A stretch of DNA of 64,000 bases from Flavobacterium sp. 1 (GCF_002797935.1 NZ_PGER01000001.1:248001-312000); one strand, 5' to 3'. Shown: positions 52,887 to 61,876, counted from the first letter of the stretch. Made by a program: numbers and translations. The notes: generated by a model from the letters alone, not told the origin.

Positions 52887-55001
52887 ATGAAATTAACATT
52901 AAAATTAACGACTTATTTTAAATTGGTACTTTTAATCATTAGTATTTGTTCGCTCTTTATATTATTGTTTCTTTCTCTTTATTTATATACAGTACAGCAG
53001 GAAAATGATGTTTTCAAAGCTAATTCTAACCATTATAAAACGGAGATTAACCGATTATTTGATTTTAATTCGAAAACGCAGATAGTTACTATTAATGATC
53101 TTACCTATTGGGATGCTTTAGTCAATTTTACAAAATCTAAAGATACACTTTGGTTTAAAAAATATATTAAAAATGAATTTCCTACTTATGAAGTAGATTA
53201 TATTTCAGTTTATGGTTTAGATAAAAAGTTTATTACAAGTGTAGCAAAGCCTTATTTTAAATCCAAAGACTTTATAGCAGGACAGGCTATGAAAAATTTA
53301 TATAAAACCAAGTTTTCCAGGTTTTATATGAGAGTTCCTGAGGGGGTAATCGAAGTGCTGGGCGGGACAATTCATGGTTCAAACGATCCTAGAAAAATAA
53401 AAACAAAACCAGCTGGATATATGTTCATGGCTCGGTTATTGGATAAGGCTTATTTTAAAAATTTAGAAGACATCTGCAGTTCTGATGTTCGGCTTTTAAA
53501 TAATGTAATTACCGATAAGATTGGAGATAAAAAAGTAACGTCATTAATAAAACTCAAAGATTACAATAATAATGAAATCGGGCAATTATTGTTTGAGAGA
53601 TCTTCTTATCTTAATTTTGAAAGAACCAAAGAGTTATTACTTATCATTGTTATTACTACGTTGGTAGGGCTAATAGCGGCAGTTTATTATTCCAGAAAAT
53701 GGGTTTACAGGCCATTGCGTTTGGTAACTAATATCTTAGAAACCGACCGGGAGATTTCAATTAGTCTGTTAAAAAGAGAGCCTGGCGAATTTGGGCATAT
53801 CGGAAAATTATTTGAAGATCACAGAAAGAATAGGTCTCAATTGGAAAAATCCAAAGAAAAAGCAGAAGAAAGCGATAAGCTAAAATCTACTTTTCTGGCC
53901 AATTTATCTCACGAAATCAGAACGCCAATGAACGCTATTATTGGGTTTTCGGATTTGCTTTTAAATGAAAGCTTAAGTGAAGATCTAAAAATGAAGTATT
54001 TAAAAATAATCAACAGCAGCGGCAAAAGTTTAGTTTCTATTATTGAAGATTTAATTGAAATGTCAAAAATTGATGCCAAACTTATAATGCCCAATTATAA
54101 AGGACTGGATATTGAAAAATGCATTAAGGAGCTGTATAATACGCTTAAGGTGACGGTACCTGAAGACAAAAACATTGATTTTTATATTAGTGAAAGTACC
54201 GATAAATTAGAGAATAACATTTTAACTGATGAAATAAAGCTGAAGCAGATAATTGTTAATCTGCTTACAAATGCAATAAAATTTACAGATAATGGTCATG
54301 TTGCGTTTGGTTATTCAATAGATAAAGAAGAGCAGTTAATAGAATTCAGAGTAGAAGATACTGGTATCGGAATCAGTAAAAATGACTTGAAAGTTGTTTT
54401 TGACCGTTTCCGAAGAGTCGAAGATGATTATTCAATGTCACTTAGCGGCTTGGGATTGGGCTTGTCTATTTCCAAGGCTTATGTAGAAATGCTTGGCGGA
54501 GAAATTAATGTTGAATCGGTTTATGGAGGCGGATCTGTTTTTAAATTTACTATTCCGTTAATTTACGAAGAATACATTGTTGAGAATAATGCAGTCAATG
54601 AAGAAAGCCTGAATAAAAACGCTGATGCCAAAATTATTTTGGTGGCTGAAGATGATAATATCAATTTCTTATTATTAAAAACAATATTAGAATTAAAGGG
54701 ACACACCGTTTTAAGAGCAAGGAATGGTCAGGAAGTAGTAGATATCAGCAGATCAAATTCAGCAATAGATTTGATTTTTATGGATATTAAAATGCCTGTT
54801 CTGGATGGTTATGAAGCTTTTGAAATGATTAAAAAAGATAATCCAGATTTAATTGTAATTGCTCAAACCGCTCATTCTTCATCTGAAGTGAAAGAAAGAA
54901 TAATGAAAGCTGGGTTTTCCGGCTATATTACAAAACCTTTGGATAAAGAAAAAATCTATGAAATAATTATCAAAGTATTTCAAAACAATGTTACTGGTTA
55001 G
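52887..55001 (+). CDS. Hybrid sensor histidine kinase with CHASE4-like sensor and receiver domain
   Basis: 704 residues from ATG 52887; an ATG at 52836 gives a longer but unconvincing lead. A membrane helix at about 8-32 and another at about 248-268 frame a periplasmic CHASE4-like sensor (LTYWDALVNFTKSKDT ... VYGLDKKFITS). Then come the phosphoacceptor FLANLSHEIRTPMNAI (His near 345), the ATPase blocks NLLTNAIKFT and DTGIGI, GLGLGLSISK, and a C-terminal receiver (VAEDDNINFLL ... DLIFMDIKMPVLDG, Asp near 632). It has no DNA-binding domain, so it is not a classic PUL hybrid regulator; it must pass phosphate on. It closes the rightward mannan block, 119 bp after GH5. Confidence 0.88.
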   Translation: MKLTLKLTTYFKLVLLIISICSLFILLFLSLYLYTVQQENDVFKANSNHYKTEINRLFDFNSKTQIVTINDLTYWDALVNFTKSKDTLWFKKYIKNEFPTYEVDYISVYGLDKKFITSVAKPYFKSKDFIAGQAMKNLYKTKFSRFYMRVPEGVIEVLGGTIHGSNDPRKIKTKPAGYMFMARLLDKAYFKNLEDICSSDVRLLNNVITDKIGDKKVTSLIKLKDYNNNEIGQLLFERSSYLNFERTKELLLIIVITTLVGLIAAVYYSRKWVYRPLRLVTNILETDREISISLLKREPGEFGHIGKLFEDHRKNRSQLEKSKEKAEESDKLKSTFLANLSHEIRTPMNAIIGFSDLLLNESLSEDLKMKYLKIINSSGKSLVSIIEDLIEMSKIDAKLIMPNYKGLDIEKCIKELYNTLKVTVPEDKNIDFYISESTDKLENNILTDEIKLKQIIVNLLTNAIKFTDNGHVAFGYSIDKEEQLIEFRVEDTGIGISKNDLKVVFDRFRRVEDDYSMSLSGLGLGLSISKAYVEMLGGEINVESVYGGGSVFKFTIPLIYEEYIVENNAVNEESLNKNADAKIILVAEDDNINFLLLKTILELKGHTVLRARNGQEVVDISRSNSAIDLIFMDIKMPVLDGYEAFEMIKKDNPDLIVIAQTAHSSSEVKERIMKAGFSGYITKPLDKEKIYEIIIKVFQNNVTG

Positions 55002-55020
55002 ATTTGTTTTTTAAGCAAAA

Positions 55021-55060
55021 AAAATGAGGGCTTTCAATGGGGAAAGTCCTCATTTTTGAT
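55021..55060 (+). terminator. Terminator after the hybrid kinase gene
   Basis: Stem of 15 bp with one mismatch (55021-55035 and 55042-55056), 6-nt loop, T run. Confidence 0.78.
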
Positions 55061-55182
55061 TTTAGACGGGTTTTCTTTTTTCTATCATTACTAGTTTTGC
55101 ATTGGCTTATTGACGGCTATAAAAATTGTCAAAATTCTTTACGGCACTATAATTTGCTCTTTGGTTAGTATTCAAGTTGTAA

Positions 55183-55632
55183 TTATGAGACGGTAAGATC
55201 ATAGCTGTAAAGATAGTCTTCTCTTACAAAGCCCATTTTATGATATAATTTTTGGGCTACATTATTGCTTTTAGCTGTTCTTAAACGGATGGTATGAGAA
55301 CCTAGCTCTTTAGCAAATGCTTCCGTTTGTGAAATTAATTTTTCACCTATCCCTTTTTTTCGTGCCGAAGGATCTACAAAAAGATCGTTTAGGATTACTA
55401 TTTTGTTGAGTGCCAAAGAAGAAAAAGTGACATATATGAGCGCAAAACCAATAATTTTATCAGGATTTTCATCATCACTGGCAACAAAAACAGTGGCCTC
55501 ATTATTTTCTAATCTTTCCTTTAGAAAGGCATGGTGTTTTTCATAGTTGGAAGGACCTTTGTAAAAAACAACATATTGATCAAATAGATTTGTTAATTGA
55601 TCTAAGTCTTGAATGTTAGCTTTTCGTGTCAT
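55183..55632 (-). CDS. GNAT-family N-acetyltransferase
   Basis: 149 residues. GNAT motifs: the beta4-beta5 acyl-CoA site KIVILNDLFVDPSARKKGIGEKLISQTEAFAKELG (about 81-115) with R/Q-x-x-G-x-G/A form, and the later NVAQKLYHKMGFVREDYLYSYDL. It transfers acetyl from acetyl-CoA to an amine of unknown identity in the cytosol. Single gene, convergent with the kinase gene, not linked to mannan use. Confidence 0.87.
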   Translation of the reverse strand: MTRKANIQDLDQLTNLFDQYVVFYKGPSNYEKHHAFLKERLENNEATVFVASDDENPDKIIGFALIYVTFSSLALNKIVILNDLFVDPSARKKGIGEKLISQTEAFAKELGSHTIRLRTAKSNNVAQKLYHKMGFVREDYLYSYDLTVS

Positions 55633-56327
55633 ATTGAGCTGGTTATGTTAATTAGAAAACTAAATATACAAAAATAATAATCATGTATTTCAATATTATT
55701 CCGGTTTTAATCGGTTTTGTGTTATTTTGTTACTCAAAAATCAAAATTTTCGCATTATTTAAGACTAATATGCATTGTTGTTTCTGTTTTAAATTTTTGC
55801 AGACAGTAACGAATAGAATGGCATGCTGTCTTGCTAAAGCACTTTTTTTTGAAACGGTTTTATTCTTTATTTTTTATTAAATTCTTAGGCACATTTGATA
55901 ATGAGTTTAAGAATTTTTTGTTCTGCTCAAATAATAAAAACGCTGTTTCGATTTCTGTGTAAAATAATCTGTGGTTAAATAATATGTTTTTAATATAGCC
56001 CTATTTTTTATAGGGGTATTATTTTTTTATTTTATTTTTATTGAATTAAAATGCTATTTTTGTGTTTAAAAACAATTTAATACTATAAATTTAAATGGGT
56101 GTATTTGTAAAAAGACTGATTATTGAATTTGTAAAATAAGTTCAAAAAAAACGTAATTTGATTATATTTTAGTGATGATTTTCGGATATTAATAATTCTT
56201 TTCAGAAACTTTAAAAAAAATTTTCATGTTAACAAAAAGTTAATAATTTCGCTATCAAGAAAGAAAAAAATAACCAACATTTGGCTGGAAAGCCATTAAT
56301 CGATTACTAACTAAAAAAAATTAAAAC
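55633..56327. other. Long AT-rich intergenic region
   Basis: 695 bp between the divergent GNAT and porin genes. A 65-codon plus-strand frame at 55683-55880 has no family character. TATTTTTG at 56055-56062 matches a -7 box but lies far from the porin start and lacks a proper -33 partner. I see no other structure. Confidence 0.45.
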
Positions 56328-57341
56328 ATGAAAAAAGTATTAGCAGTTTTAGTGTTAGCCTTAACAACGAGTATTTCATTTGCACAAGATGCACCAGAAT
56401 CTACACCATTAGAGATTACAGGTTCTGGAGATTTATATTATAAGTATGATTTTGCAAAAACACAAAATATTAAAACAAGCTTTGGAACAGACCAGAATTC
56501 GGTTTCTTTGGGGATGCTGGATATTGCTTTTAAGAAAAGTATAAAGAAAGTGTCTTTTGTTGGTGAAGTTTCTTTTGGACCAAGAGGACAATATCAATCA
56601 ATACCAAACGGTGACGGAACTGATGTAAATTCATTCCATATTCAAAATTTATATGCGACTTATGCAGTTTCAGATAAGTTTAGTTTTACTGCGGGTTATA
56701 TGGGAACTTTTATTGGTTATGAGGTGATTTCTCCATTAGGTAATTTTGCCTATTCAACTTCTTATTTATTTACCAACGGCCCATTCCAAAATGCAGGTGT
56801 TAAAGCAAATTATAAAATATCAGACAAATTTGGGGCAATGATAGGTATATTTAATGACTCTTGGAATTCATACAAAGCGGATCCAGTAAAAGGATTGAAT
56901 GCTGTAGGCGGACAATTGTCTTTTGCAACAGAAGGAGTTAGTGCCTACCTAAATTTCATGGATGGTTCAGTAAGCGGTACTATTGTAGATTTGACTGCAA
57001 CATTCCAACTTAGTAAAAAATTCAAATTAGGTTTAAATGCTGCTGATTTTTCAAACGAGGGAGATGTAGGTTATACAGGAGCGGCTATTTATCCATCTTA
57101 TGCTCTTACTGATGCTTTTGCTTTGGGATTACGTGCAGAATATTTTAAATCGAAAGCAGGTTCTTTGGATACAGATGTAACTGCTTTTACTTTGTCAGGA
57201 AATTATAAAGTAAGTGGTTTGACTATTATTCCAGAGTTTAGATTTGATAATAATTCAGATGATGTTATGTTCGTTGATTCGAATTTAGCTCCAACTAGTT
57301 CTGCTACTCAAGTGCTTTTAGCTGTAGTTTACGGATTCTAG
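56328..57341 (+). CDS. Outer-membrane beta-barrel porin (BBP2-like)
   Basis: 337 residues; signal peptide MKKVLAVLVLALTTSISFAQ. The mature protein is almost all amphipathic strands: LEITGSGDLYYKYDFAKTQ, NSVSLGMLDIAFKKSIKKVSFVGEVSFGPRGQYQ, NLYATYAVSDKFSFTAGYMGTFIGYEV, AGVKANYKISDKFGAMIGIFN, and a last strand ending in VYGF. The form is that of the porin family often annotated as outer-membrane beta-barrel BBP2. Substrate unknown. Single gene with its own terminator. Confidence 0.8.
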   Translation: MKKVLAVLVLALTTSISFAQDAPESTPLEITGSGDLYYKYDFAKTQNIKTSFGTDQNSVSLGMLDIAFKKSIKKVSFVGEVSFGPRGQYQSIPNGDGTDVNSFHIQNLYATYAVSDKFSFTAGYMGTFIGYEVISPLGNFAYSTSYLFTNGPFQNAGVKANYKISDKFGAMIGIFNDSWNSYKADPVKGLNAVGGQLSFATEGVSAYLNFMDGSVSGTIVDLTATFQLSKKFKLGLNAADFSNEGDVGYTGAAIYPSYALTDAFALGLRAEYFKSKAGSLDTDVTAFTLSGNYKVSGLTIIPEFRFDNNSDDVMFVDSNLAPTSSATQVLLAVVYGF

Positions 57342-57398
57342 TCAAGGAGGTTTCTTGATTTAGATTATAAAAAATAATAAAAAGATATTTTTTTTTTG

Positions 57399-57434
57399 GC
57401 TGTCAAAATCCTCTGTGGTTTTGGCAGCTTTTTT
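57399..57434 (+). terminator. Terminator after the porin gene
   Basis: 10-bp stem GCTGTCAAAA / TTTTGGCAGC (57399-57408, 57419-57428) with one T-G pair and a T run. Confidence 0.72.
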
Positions 57435-57458
57435 ATTTCAGGGCATAAAAAAATGCAA

Positions 57459-58601
57459 TTAGCTCAATAAATTTAATAAACAGGTTCGGATACGGTCTTT
57501 ATCAGAATCAGTTAAATTAGATCCTGAAGGCAGACTCAGTCCGTTCTCAAACAATGTTTCGGCAATTTTTTCGCCATAAAAAGGGTAATTTTTATACAAT
57601 GGCTGAAGATGCATGGGTTTCCATAAAGACCTGCATTCTATATTTGAATCTAATAAAGTCAATCGGATGGTTTCTTTGTTGATTCCATTTTTGGTTTCTG
57701 CAGGATTTACTAGTATTGATGTGAGCCAATAATTAGAAAAATAGTCTGGATCTGTTGTTGTAAAAACGGTAATTCCAGGTATGTTTTCAAAAAGTGATGC
57801 ATAAAAATTATGCATAGCTCTTCGCAGGAAAATATGCTCATCAAGGACTTTCATTTGACCGCGGCCAATACCTGCACAAATATTGCTCATCTGATAATTA
57901 AAACCCAGTTCGCTGTGCTGGTAATGCGGTGCTTTGTCTTTGGACTGCGAGGCAAGAAACTGTATTTTTTTCTTTTGTTTATGGTTTGAAGTTACAATAG
58001 CTCCGCCTCCAGAGGTAGTTATAATTTTATTTCCATTAAATGAAAAAACGCTGATGTCCCCAAAAGTACCGCATTTTTGTCCTCTGTAACTGCTTCCTAA
58101 AGCTTCGGCACTGTCTTCAAGTATAGGAATGTTGTATTTGTCGGCAACGGCTCTAATCTCGTCTATTTTATAGGGAACTCCGTATAAATGAACCGTGATT
58201 ATTGCTTTTGGAATCTGGCCTTTGTAAATTGTATCCACAATAGCATTTTCTAAAGCTATAGGACAAAGATTCCAGGTTTCTTCTTCGCTGTCAATAAAAA
58301 TGGGAATTGCTCCTTGATATAAAATAGGGTTGGCTGATGCTGCGAATGTAAAGGATTGACAAATTACTGTGTCGCCAGGTTTTACATCTAAGAGTATTAA
58401 GCCTAAATGAATGGCTGCAGTTGCCGAACTCAGAACTGTTACAAAAACGCCATTGGACAGGTATTTTTCTAAATCATGTTCGAATCCGGTTATGTTTGCC
58501 CCAAATGGAGCAATCCAGTTGGAATCAAAAGCATCGTGTATGTAGCTAAGTTCGGAACCTCCCATGTGTGGAGAGGATAACCATATTTTTGGTTTGATCA
58601 T
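57459..58601 (-). CDS. DegT/DnrJ/EryC1/StrS-family sugar aminotransferase
   Basis: 380 residues, cytosolic. PLP-enzyme motifs: VTVLSSATAAIHLGLILLDVKPGDTVICQSFTFAASANPI, AIITVHLYGVPYKIDEI, LEDSAEALGSSYRGQKCGTFGDISVFSFNGNKIITTSGGGAIVT with the PLP lysine at residue 192, HSELGFNYQMSNICAGIGRGQ, and CRSLWKPMHLQPLY. It aminates a keto-sugar nucleotide for surface polysaccharide or glycan biosynthesis. No polysaccharide gene cluster is around it; the homologous protein-glycosylation enzyme PglE-type is one possibility. Confidence 0.88.
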   Translation of the reverse strand: MIKPKIWLSSPHMGGSELSYIHDAFDSNWIAPFGANITGFEHDLEKYLSNGVFVTVLSSATAAIHLGLILLDVKPGDTVICQSFTFAASANPILYQGAIPIFIDSEEETWNLCPIALENAIVDTIYKGQIPKAIITVHLYGVPYKIDEIRAVADKYNIPILEDSAEALGSSYRGQKCGTFGDISVFSFNGNKIITTSGGGAIVTSNHKQKKKIQFLASQSKDKAPHYQHSELGFNYQMSNICAGIGRGQMKVLDEHIFLRRAMHNFYASLFENIPGITVFTTTDPDYFSNYWLTSILVNPAETKNGINKETIRLTLLDSNIECRSLWKPMHLQPLYKNYPFYGEKIAETLFENGLSLPSGSNLTDSDKDRIRTCLLNLLS

Positions 58602-58711
58602 TGTTTAAGACATTAAAATCGCATAATCCAAAAAAATGATTTTGCTTATGCTTTTCTTTACTCAATATTAAATATGCTTTTGTTTTTTTTAACCTAATAA
58701 ATATAAACATA

Positions 58712-58744
58712 AAAACGCTTTTTGGTTAATCCAAAAAGCGTTTT
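58712..58744 (-). terminator. Terminator between amidase and aminotransferase genes
   Basis: Perfect 14-bp stem AAAACGCTTTTTGG / CCAAAAAGCGTTTT (58712-58725, 58731-58744), 5-nt loop, downstream of the leftward amidase gene. Confidence 0.8.
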
Positions 58745-58762
58745 TTATAAGGTATTGCATTT

Positions 58763-59668
58763 CTATTTTTTGTAAACAGAATAGATAGTGCTAATTGTTT
58801 TTTCGTCCAAAATATCATTAACTTCTGTCTGTATGAAATGAAGTTTAAAAGCTATGACAGCAGCTGAAAGATTTTTAGTATCGTAACCTATTACTTGTAA
58901 ACCTTGTTCTACATTGAATTCAGGCGGAGGACAAGGAAGCTCATCTTCTGGCCAAACACCAAAACCATTTACTGCTAAAAGTTTCCAAGGAAATAAAGCG
59001 CTTGGGTCTTTCTTTCTTGTAGGTGCAATATCGGCATGCCCGATTATGTTTTGTGCCGGAATGTTATAATCTTTTTTTAATTTAGTCAAAAGAGCCAATA
59101 GGGTATTGATTTGTAAATCTGAAAAAGGCTCAGAACCATTATTGTCCAATTCAATTCCAATAGAACTGGAGTTAATGTCAGTATTTTTACCCCATGATCC
59201 GTTCCCAGCATGCCAAGCTCTTAGGTAATCATTGAGCATATGAATTACTTTTCCGTCTCTCGCAATCACATAATGAGCACTTACTTTGGTGTCTTTTAAA
59301 GTAAAAGTTTTTAAAGTTTGCTGTACAGAATCCTGTGCTGTATGATGAATAATAATAAAGTTTGGCTTTCTTAAATTAAAATTAACCGTACCTATCCATT
59401 CAGAGGCAATGCCGTTTTGTAAAATCTTAGTCTCAGTTTTAGAAAGTGTGTCTTTATAATTGAGCAATTGGTTATTGTATCTATAAGCAATACTGTCAAT
59501 CACAACAAAAGGTTCGCTTTTTAGAGGTATGGCTTCTTTTGCGGCAATGGTTTCTTTTAAGGATTTTATTTGTTCATTATAGACTTTTTCGCTTGATTTG
59601 TGAGGATTTATTGTGCCACATGAAGCAATTAAAAGAACTAGAATGAGACAGCAAATGGTTTTTGTCAT
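58763..59668 (-). CDS. N-acetylmuramoyl-L-alanine amidase (Amidase_2) lipoprotein
   Basis: 301 residues. Lipoprotein signal MTKTICCLILVLLIASC. Amidase_2/PGRP-type domain from about 95: NFIIIHHTAQDSVQQTLKTF (first zinc His), VSAHYVIARDGKVIHMLNDYLRAWHAGNGSWG, SIGIELDNNG, IIGHADIAPTRKKDPSALFPW with the late zinc His and Asp. It cleaves the lactyl-amide bond of peptidoglycan, attached to the inner or outer membrane, in cell-wall recycling or remodelling. Tail (about 240-301) is peptidoglycan-binding-like. Same strand as the neighbouring genes, 40 bp after the Gly-rich protein. Confidence 0.9.
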   Translation of the reverse strand: MTKTICCLILVLLIASCGTINPHKSSEKVYNEQIKSLKETIAAKEAIPLKSEPFVVIDSIAYRYNNQLLNYKDTLSKTETKILQNGIASEWIGTVNFNLRKPNFIIIHHTAQDSVQQTLKTFTLKDTKVSAHYVIARDGKVIHMLNDYLRAWHAGNGSWGKNTDINSSSIGIELDNNGSEPFSDLQINTLLALLTKLKKDYNIPAQNIIGHADIAPTRKKDPSALFPWKLLAVNGFGVWPEDELPCPPPEFNVEQGLQVIGYDTKNLSAAVIAFKLHFIQTEVNDILDEKTISTIYSVYKK

Positions 59669-59708
59669 GATTTTAGAATATTTTCAAAAGTATTTGGTCT
59701 TGAGTTTT

Positions 59709-60188
59709 TTAGCGTTTTCGAGCTTCCATTTTGCTGTTTCTCTCCTCAATCAGATTCTTGAATTTCTCTTTTTGATCCTTGTTTAAAATTTCTTTAACTT
59801 CCATTTCAGTCATTTCGCTTAGAACTTTAAACTCTTCTTTTTTCTCATCATCGTTGATTTCTTTTTTCATTAAAATCTCCTCTTTTTTTAACGATTTGAT
59901 GTAAATATTTTTCACAACAACCTCTTGAAGCGCATCCAGATTAAGTTCTTTTTTATAATAAGCAACTATTTTTCCGGCAGTTTCCTCTACAGGTACAGGT
60001 TTTGGCGCACTTGGCTGACTGGCCTGCATTTGGTTCATTTGGTTGGATCTTCCGTAGCCGTTTCCATAACCATTCCCTCCATAACCGCCACCGTATCCGC
60101 CGCCGTAACCATTATTGTATTGAGCCGAAATAGTGTTGGCTGATAAAACTAAAAATGCGATTAACAATGCTGTTTTAAATGTTTTCAT
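59709..60188 (-). CDS. Small secreted Gly/Asn/Tyr-rich protein with helical C-terminus
   Basis: 159 residues from ATG 60188 (MKTFKTALLIAFLVLSANTISAQ signal peptide; an earlier ATG adds MYF). Residues about 23-50 are YNNGYGGGYGGGYGGNGYGN-type low complexity, then a Gln/Pro link, then about 90 residues of charged helix (KIVAYYKKELNLDALQEVVVKNIYIKSLKKEEILMKKE ... VKEILNKDQKEKFKNLIEER) that resembles Spy/LTXXQ-type periplasmic chaperones. Function unknown. It follows rimO by 27 bp, so co-transcribed with it. Confidence 0.72.
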   Translation of the reverse strand: MKTFKTALLIAFLVLSANTISAQYNNGYGGGYGGGYGGNGYGNGYGRSNQMNQMQASQPSAPKPVPVEETAGKIVAYYKKELNLDALQEVVVKNIYIKSLKKEEILMKKEINDDEKKEEFKVLSEMTEMEVKEILNKDQKEKFKNLIEERNSKMEARKR

Positions 60189-60215
60189 AAAATACAATGT
60201 TGAAAATTAAAAATT

Positions 60216-61529
60216 TTAAACTGGTTCTCCGTATAAATCAAATTCTGTTGCTTCAATAATTTTGATCATTGCAAAATCACCAGTTTTTACATAGTGTTTT
60301 GCAGCGTCAATTAATACTTCATTATCAACATCAGGGCTGTCAAACTCGGTTCTGCCCACAAAATGACCGCCTTCTTTTCTGTCGATAATACATCTGAAAG
60401 TTTTTCCAACTTTTTCTTGGTTCAAATCCCATGAAATTTGAGATTGCAGTTCCATAATTTCGTTAGCGCGATCTTGTTTTACATCTGCAGGAACATCGTC
60501 TTCCAGTAAAAAAGCATGTGTATTTTCTTCATGCGAATAGGCAAAACAGCCCATTCTGTCGAACTTCATTTCTTGCACAAAATCTTTCAGAATATTGAAA
60601 TCTTCTTGTGTTTCTCCAGGATAACCCACAATCAAAGTCGTGCGGATAGCCATTCCGGGAACTGCTGCCCTAAAGTCTTTTAATAGTTGTGTAGTTTTTT
60701 CTTGAGTAGTACCGCGGCGCATCGATTTCAAAACAGAATCTGCAATGTGCTGCAGCGGAATATCAATATAATTACAAATCTTAGGTTCGCGTTTCATGAT
60801 TTCAAGCACATCCATCGGGAATCCGGTAGGGAAGGCGTAGTGCAAACGAATCCACTCAATACCTTCTACTTTTACCAACGCTTCAAGCAATTCTCCAAGT
60901 GCACGTTTTTTATATAAGTCAAGACCATAATAGGTTAAGTCTTGAGCAATCAAAATCAATTCTTTTACACCGTCACGAGCTAATCCTTCAGCTTCTTTGA
61001 CTAATTTTTCAATAGTTTGGGAAACGTTTTTTCCTCTCATTAACGGGATTGCGCAAAAACTGCATGGTCTGTCACAGCCTTCCGAAATTTTCAAATAAGC
61101 ATAATTTTTAGGAGTTGTTGTCAAACGTTCTCCCAGTAATTCATGCTTATAATCGGCACCCAAAGCTTTTAATAAAGCAGGTAATTCAGTTGTTCCAAAA
61201 TATTGGTCCACATTCGGAATCTCTTTTTCTAAATCGGGTCTGTATCTTTCAGATAAACATCCAGTTACAAAAACTTTGTCTACAAGTCCTTTTTCTTTTT
61301 TATCAGCATATTCCAATATCATGTTTACCGATTCTGCCTTGGCATTGTCAATAAAACCACAGGTATTTATCACGATAATATTTCCTTCATCTTCGGCTTT
61401 GGCTTCATGAGTCACATCTTTGCCACTGGCCTTAAGCTGTCCCATCAGCACTTCACTGTCATATACATTTTTAGAACACCCTAGCGTGATCACATTTATT
61501 TTGTTCTTTTTTAAAGACTTCGTTCTCAT
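60216..61529 (-). CDS. rimO: Ribosomal protein S12 methylthiotransferase RimO
   Basis: 437 residues, cytosolic. N-terminal MiaB/RimO-type domain with three auxiliary-cluster cysteines: VITLGCSKNVYDSEVLMG, NTCGFIDNAKAES and FVTGCLSERYRPDLE. Radical SAM core: LKISEGCDRPCSFCAIPLMRGKNVS (CX3CX2C), IDIPLQHIADSVLKSMRRGTT and TTLIVGYPGETQEDF. C-terminal TRAM domain ends VKTGDFAMIKIIEATEFDLYGEPV. It adds a methylthio group to Asp in ribosomal protein S12. The Gly-rich secreted protein gene is immediately downstream. Confidence 0.95.
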   Translation of the reverse strand: MRTKSLKKNKINVITLGCSKNVYDSEVLMGQLKASGKDVTHEAKAEDEGNIIVINTCGFIDNAKAESVNMILEYADKKEKGLVDKVFVTGCLSERYRPDLEKEIPNVDQYFGTTELPALLKALGADYKHELLGERLTTTPKNYAYLKISEGCDRPCSFCAIPLMRGKNVSQTIEKLVKEAEGLARDGVKELILIAQDLTYYGLDLYKKRALGELLEALVKVEGIEWIRLHYAFPTGFPMDVLEIMKREPKICNYIDIPLQHIADSVLKSMRRGTTQEKTTQLLKDFRAAVPGMAIRTTLIVGYPGETQEDFNILKDFVQEMKFDRMGCFAYSHEENTHAFLLEDDVPADVKQDRANEIMELQSQISWDLNQEKVGKTFRCIIDRKEGGHFVGRTEFDSPDVDNEVLIDAAKHYVKTGDFAMIKIIEATEFDLYGEPV

Positions 61530-61633
61530 AATATTATATTCCTGATAATTTAGGAATCTGCAAAATTACAATTTTTTGCTGAAACCCTGTCTGTTTCCTT
61601 TTAAAATGGACATTTTGTTTGTATAAAAATGAT

Positions 61634-61760
61634 TTGGAGCAGCATATTTTGTTTTTTCAAGACCATTTCTCCCGCTATCCGTTGCAATCTTTTTTGTCTC
61701 GTCTGAAAAAAACGTGACAAAAAAGGATTTCCTCTGCTATCGGGGCTGATTGAAGATATT
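61634..61760. repeat. Intergenic hairpin repeat, type 1, copy B
   Basis: GGAGCAG box, CCCGCTATCCGTTGCAAT, then a stem CTTTTTTGTC / GACAAAAAAG (61689-61698, 61716-61725), then GATTTCCTCTGCTATCGGGGCT. The flanks match copy A at 5707-5820 while the stem differs. Lies between rimO and the OmpP1 gene, which is convergent in orientation of transcript end. Confidence 0.7.
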
Positions 61761-61823
61761 TAATTTTCATAAAAAATAATCCAAAAATATGCAGTATTAA
61801 ATTTTCTTTAGTATAAAAAACAA

Positions 61824-61853
61824 AACCACTTTTGAATAATCTCAAAAGTGGTT
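61824..61853 (-). terminator. Terminator of the OmpP1 gene
   Basis: Perfect 12-bp stem AACCACTTTTGA / TCAAAAGTGGTT (61824-61835, 61842-61853), 6-nt loop, followed on the minus strand by a T-rich run, 24 bp after the OmpP1 stop. Confidence 0.78.
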
Positions 61854-61876
61854 CTTGTAATTCATTATCAGTATTT

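Noticed and set aside
20953..55001. Xylan or cellulose as main target of the large locus
   Set aside because: GH26, GH5_7-like, GH130, 2-epimerase and GH27 together point to beta-mannan; no GH10, GH43, GH67 or GH115 gene is present.
55683..55880. 65-codon plus-strand ORF in the long intergenic region
   Set aside because: Cys/Phe-rich translation without signal peptide logic, family character or clear ribosome binding; typical chance frame in AT-rich DNA.
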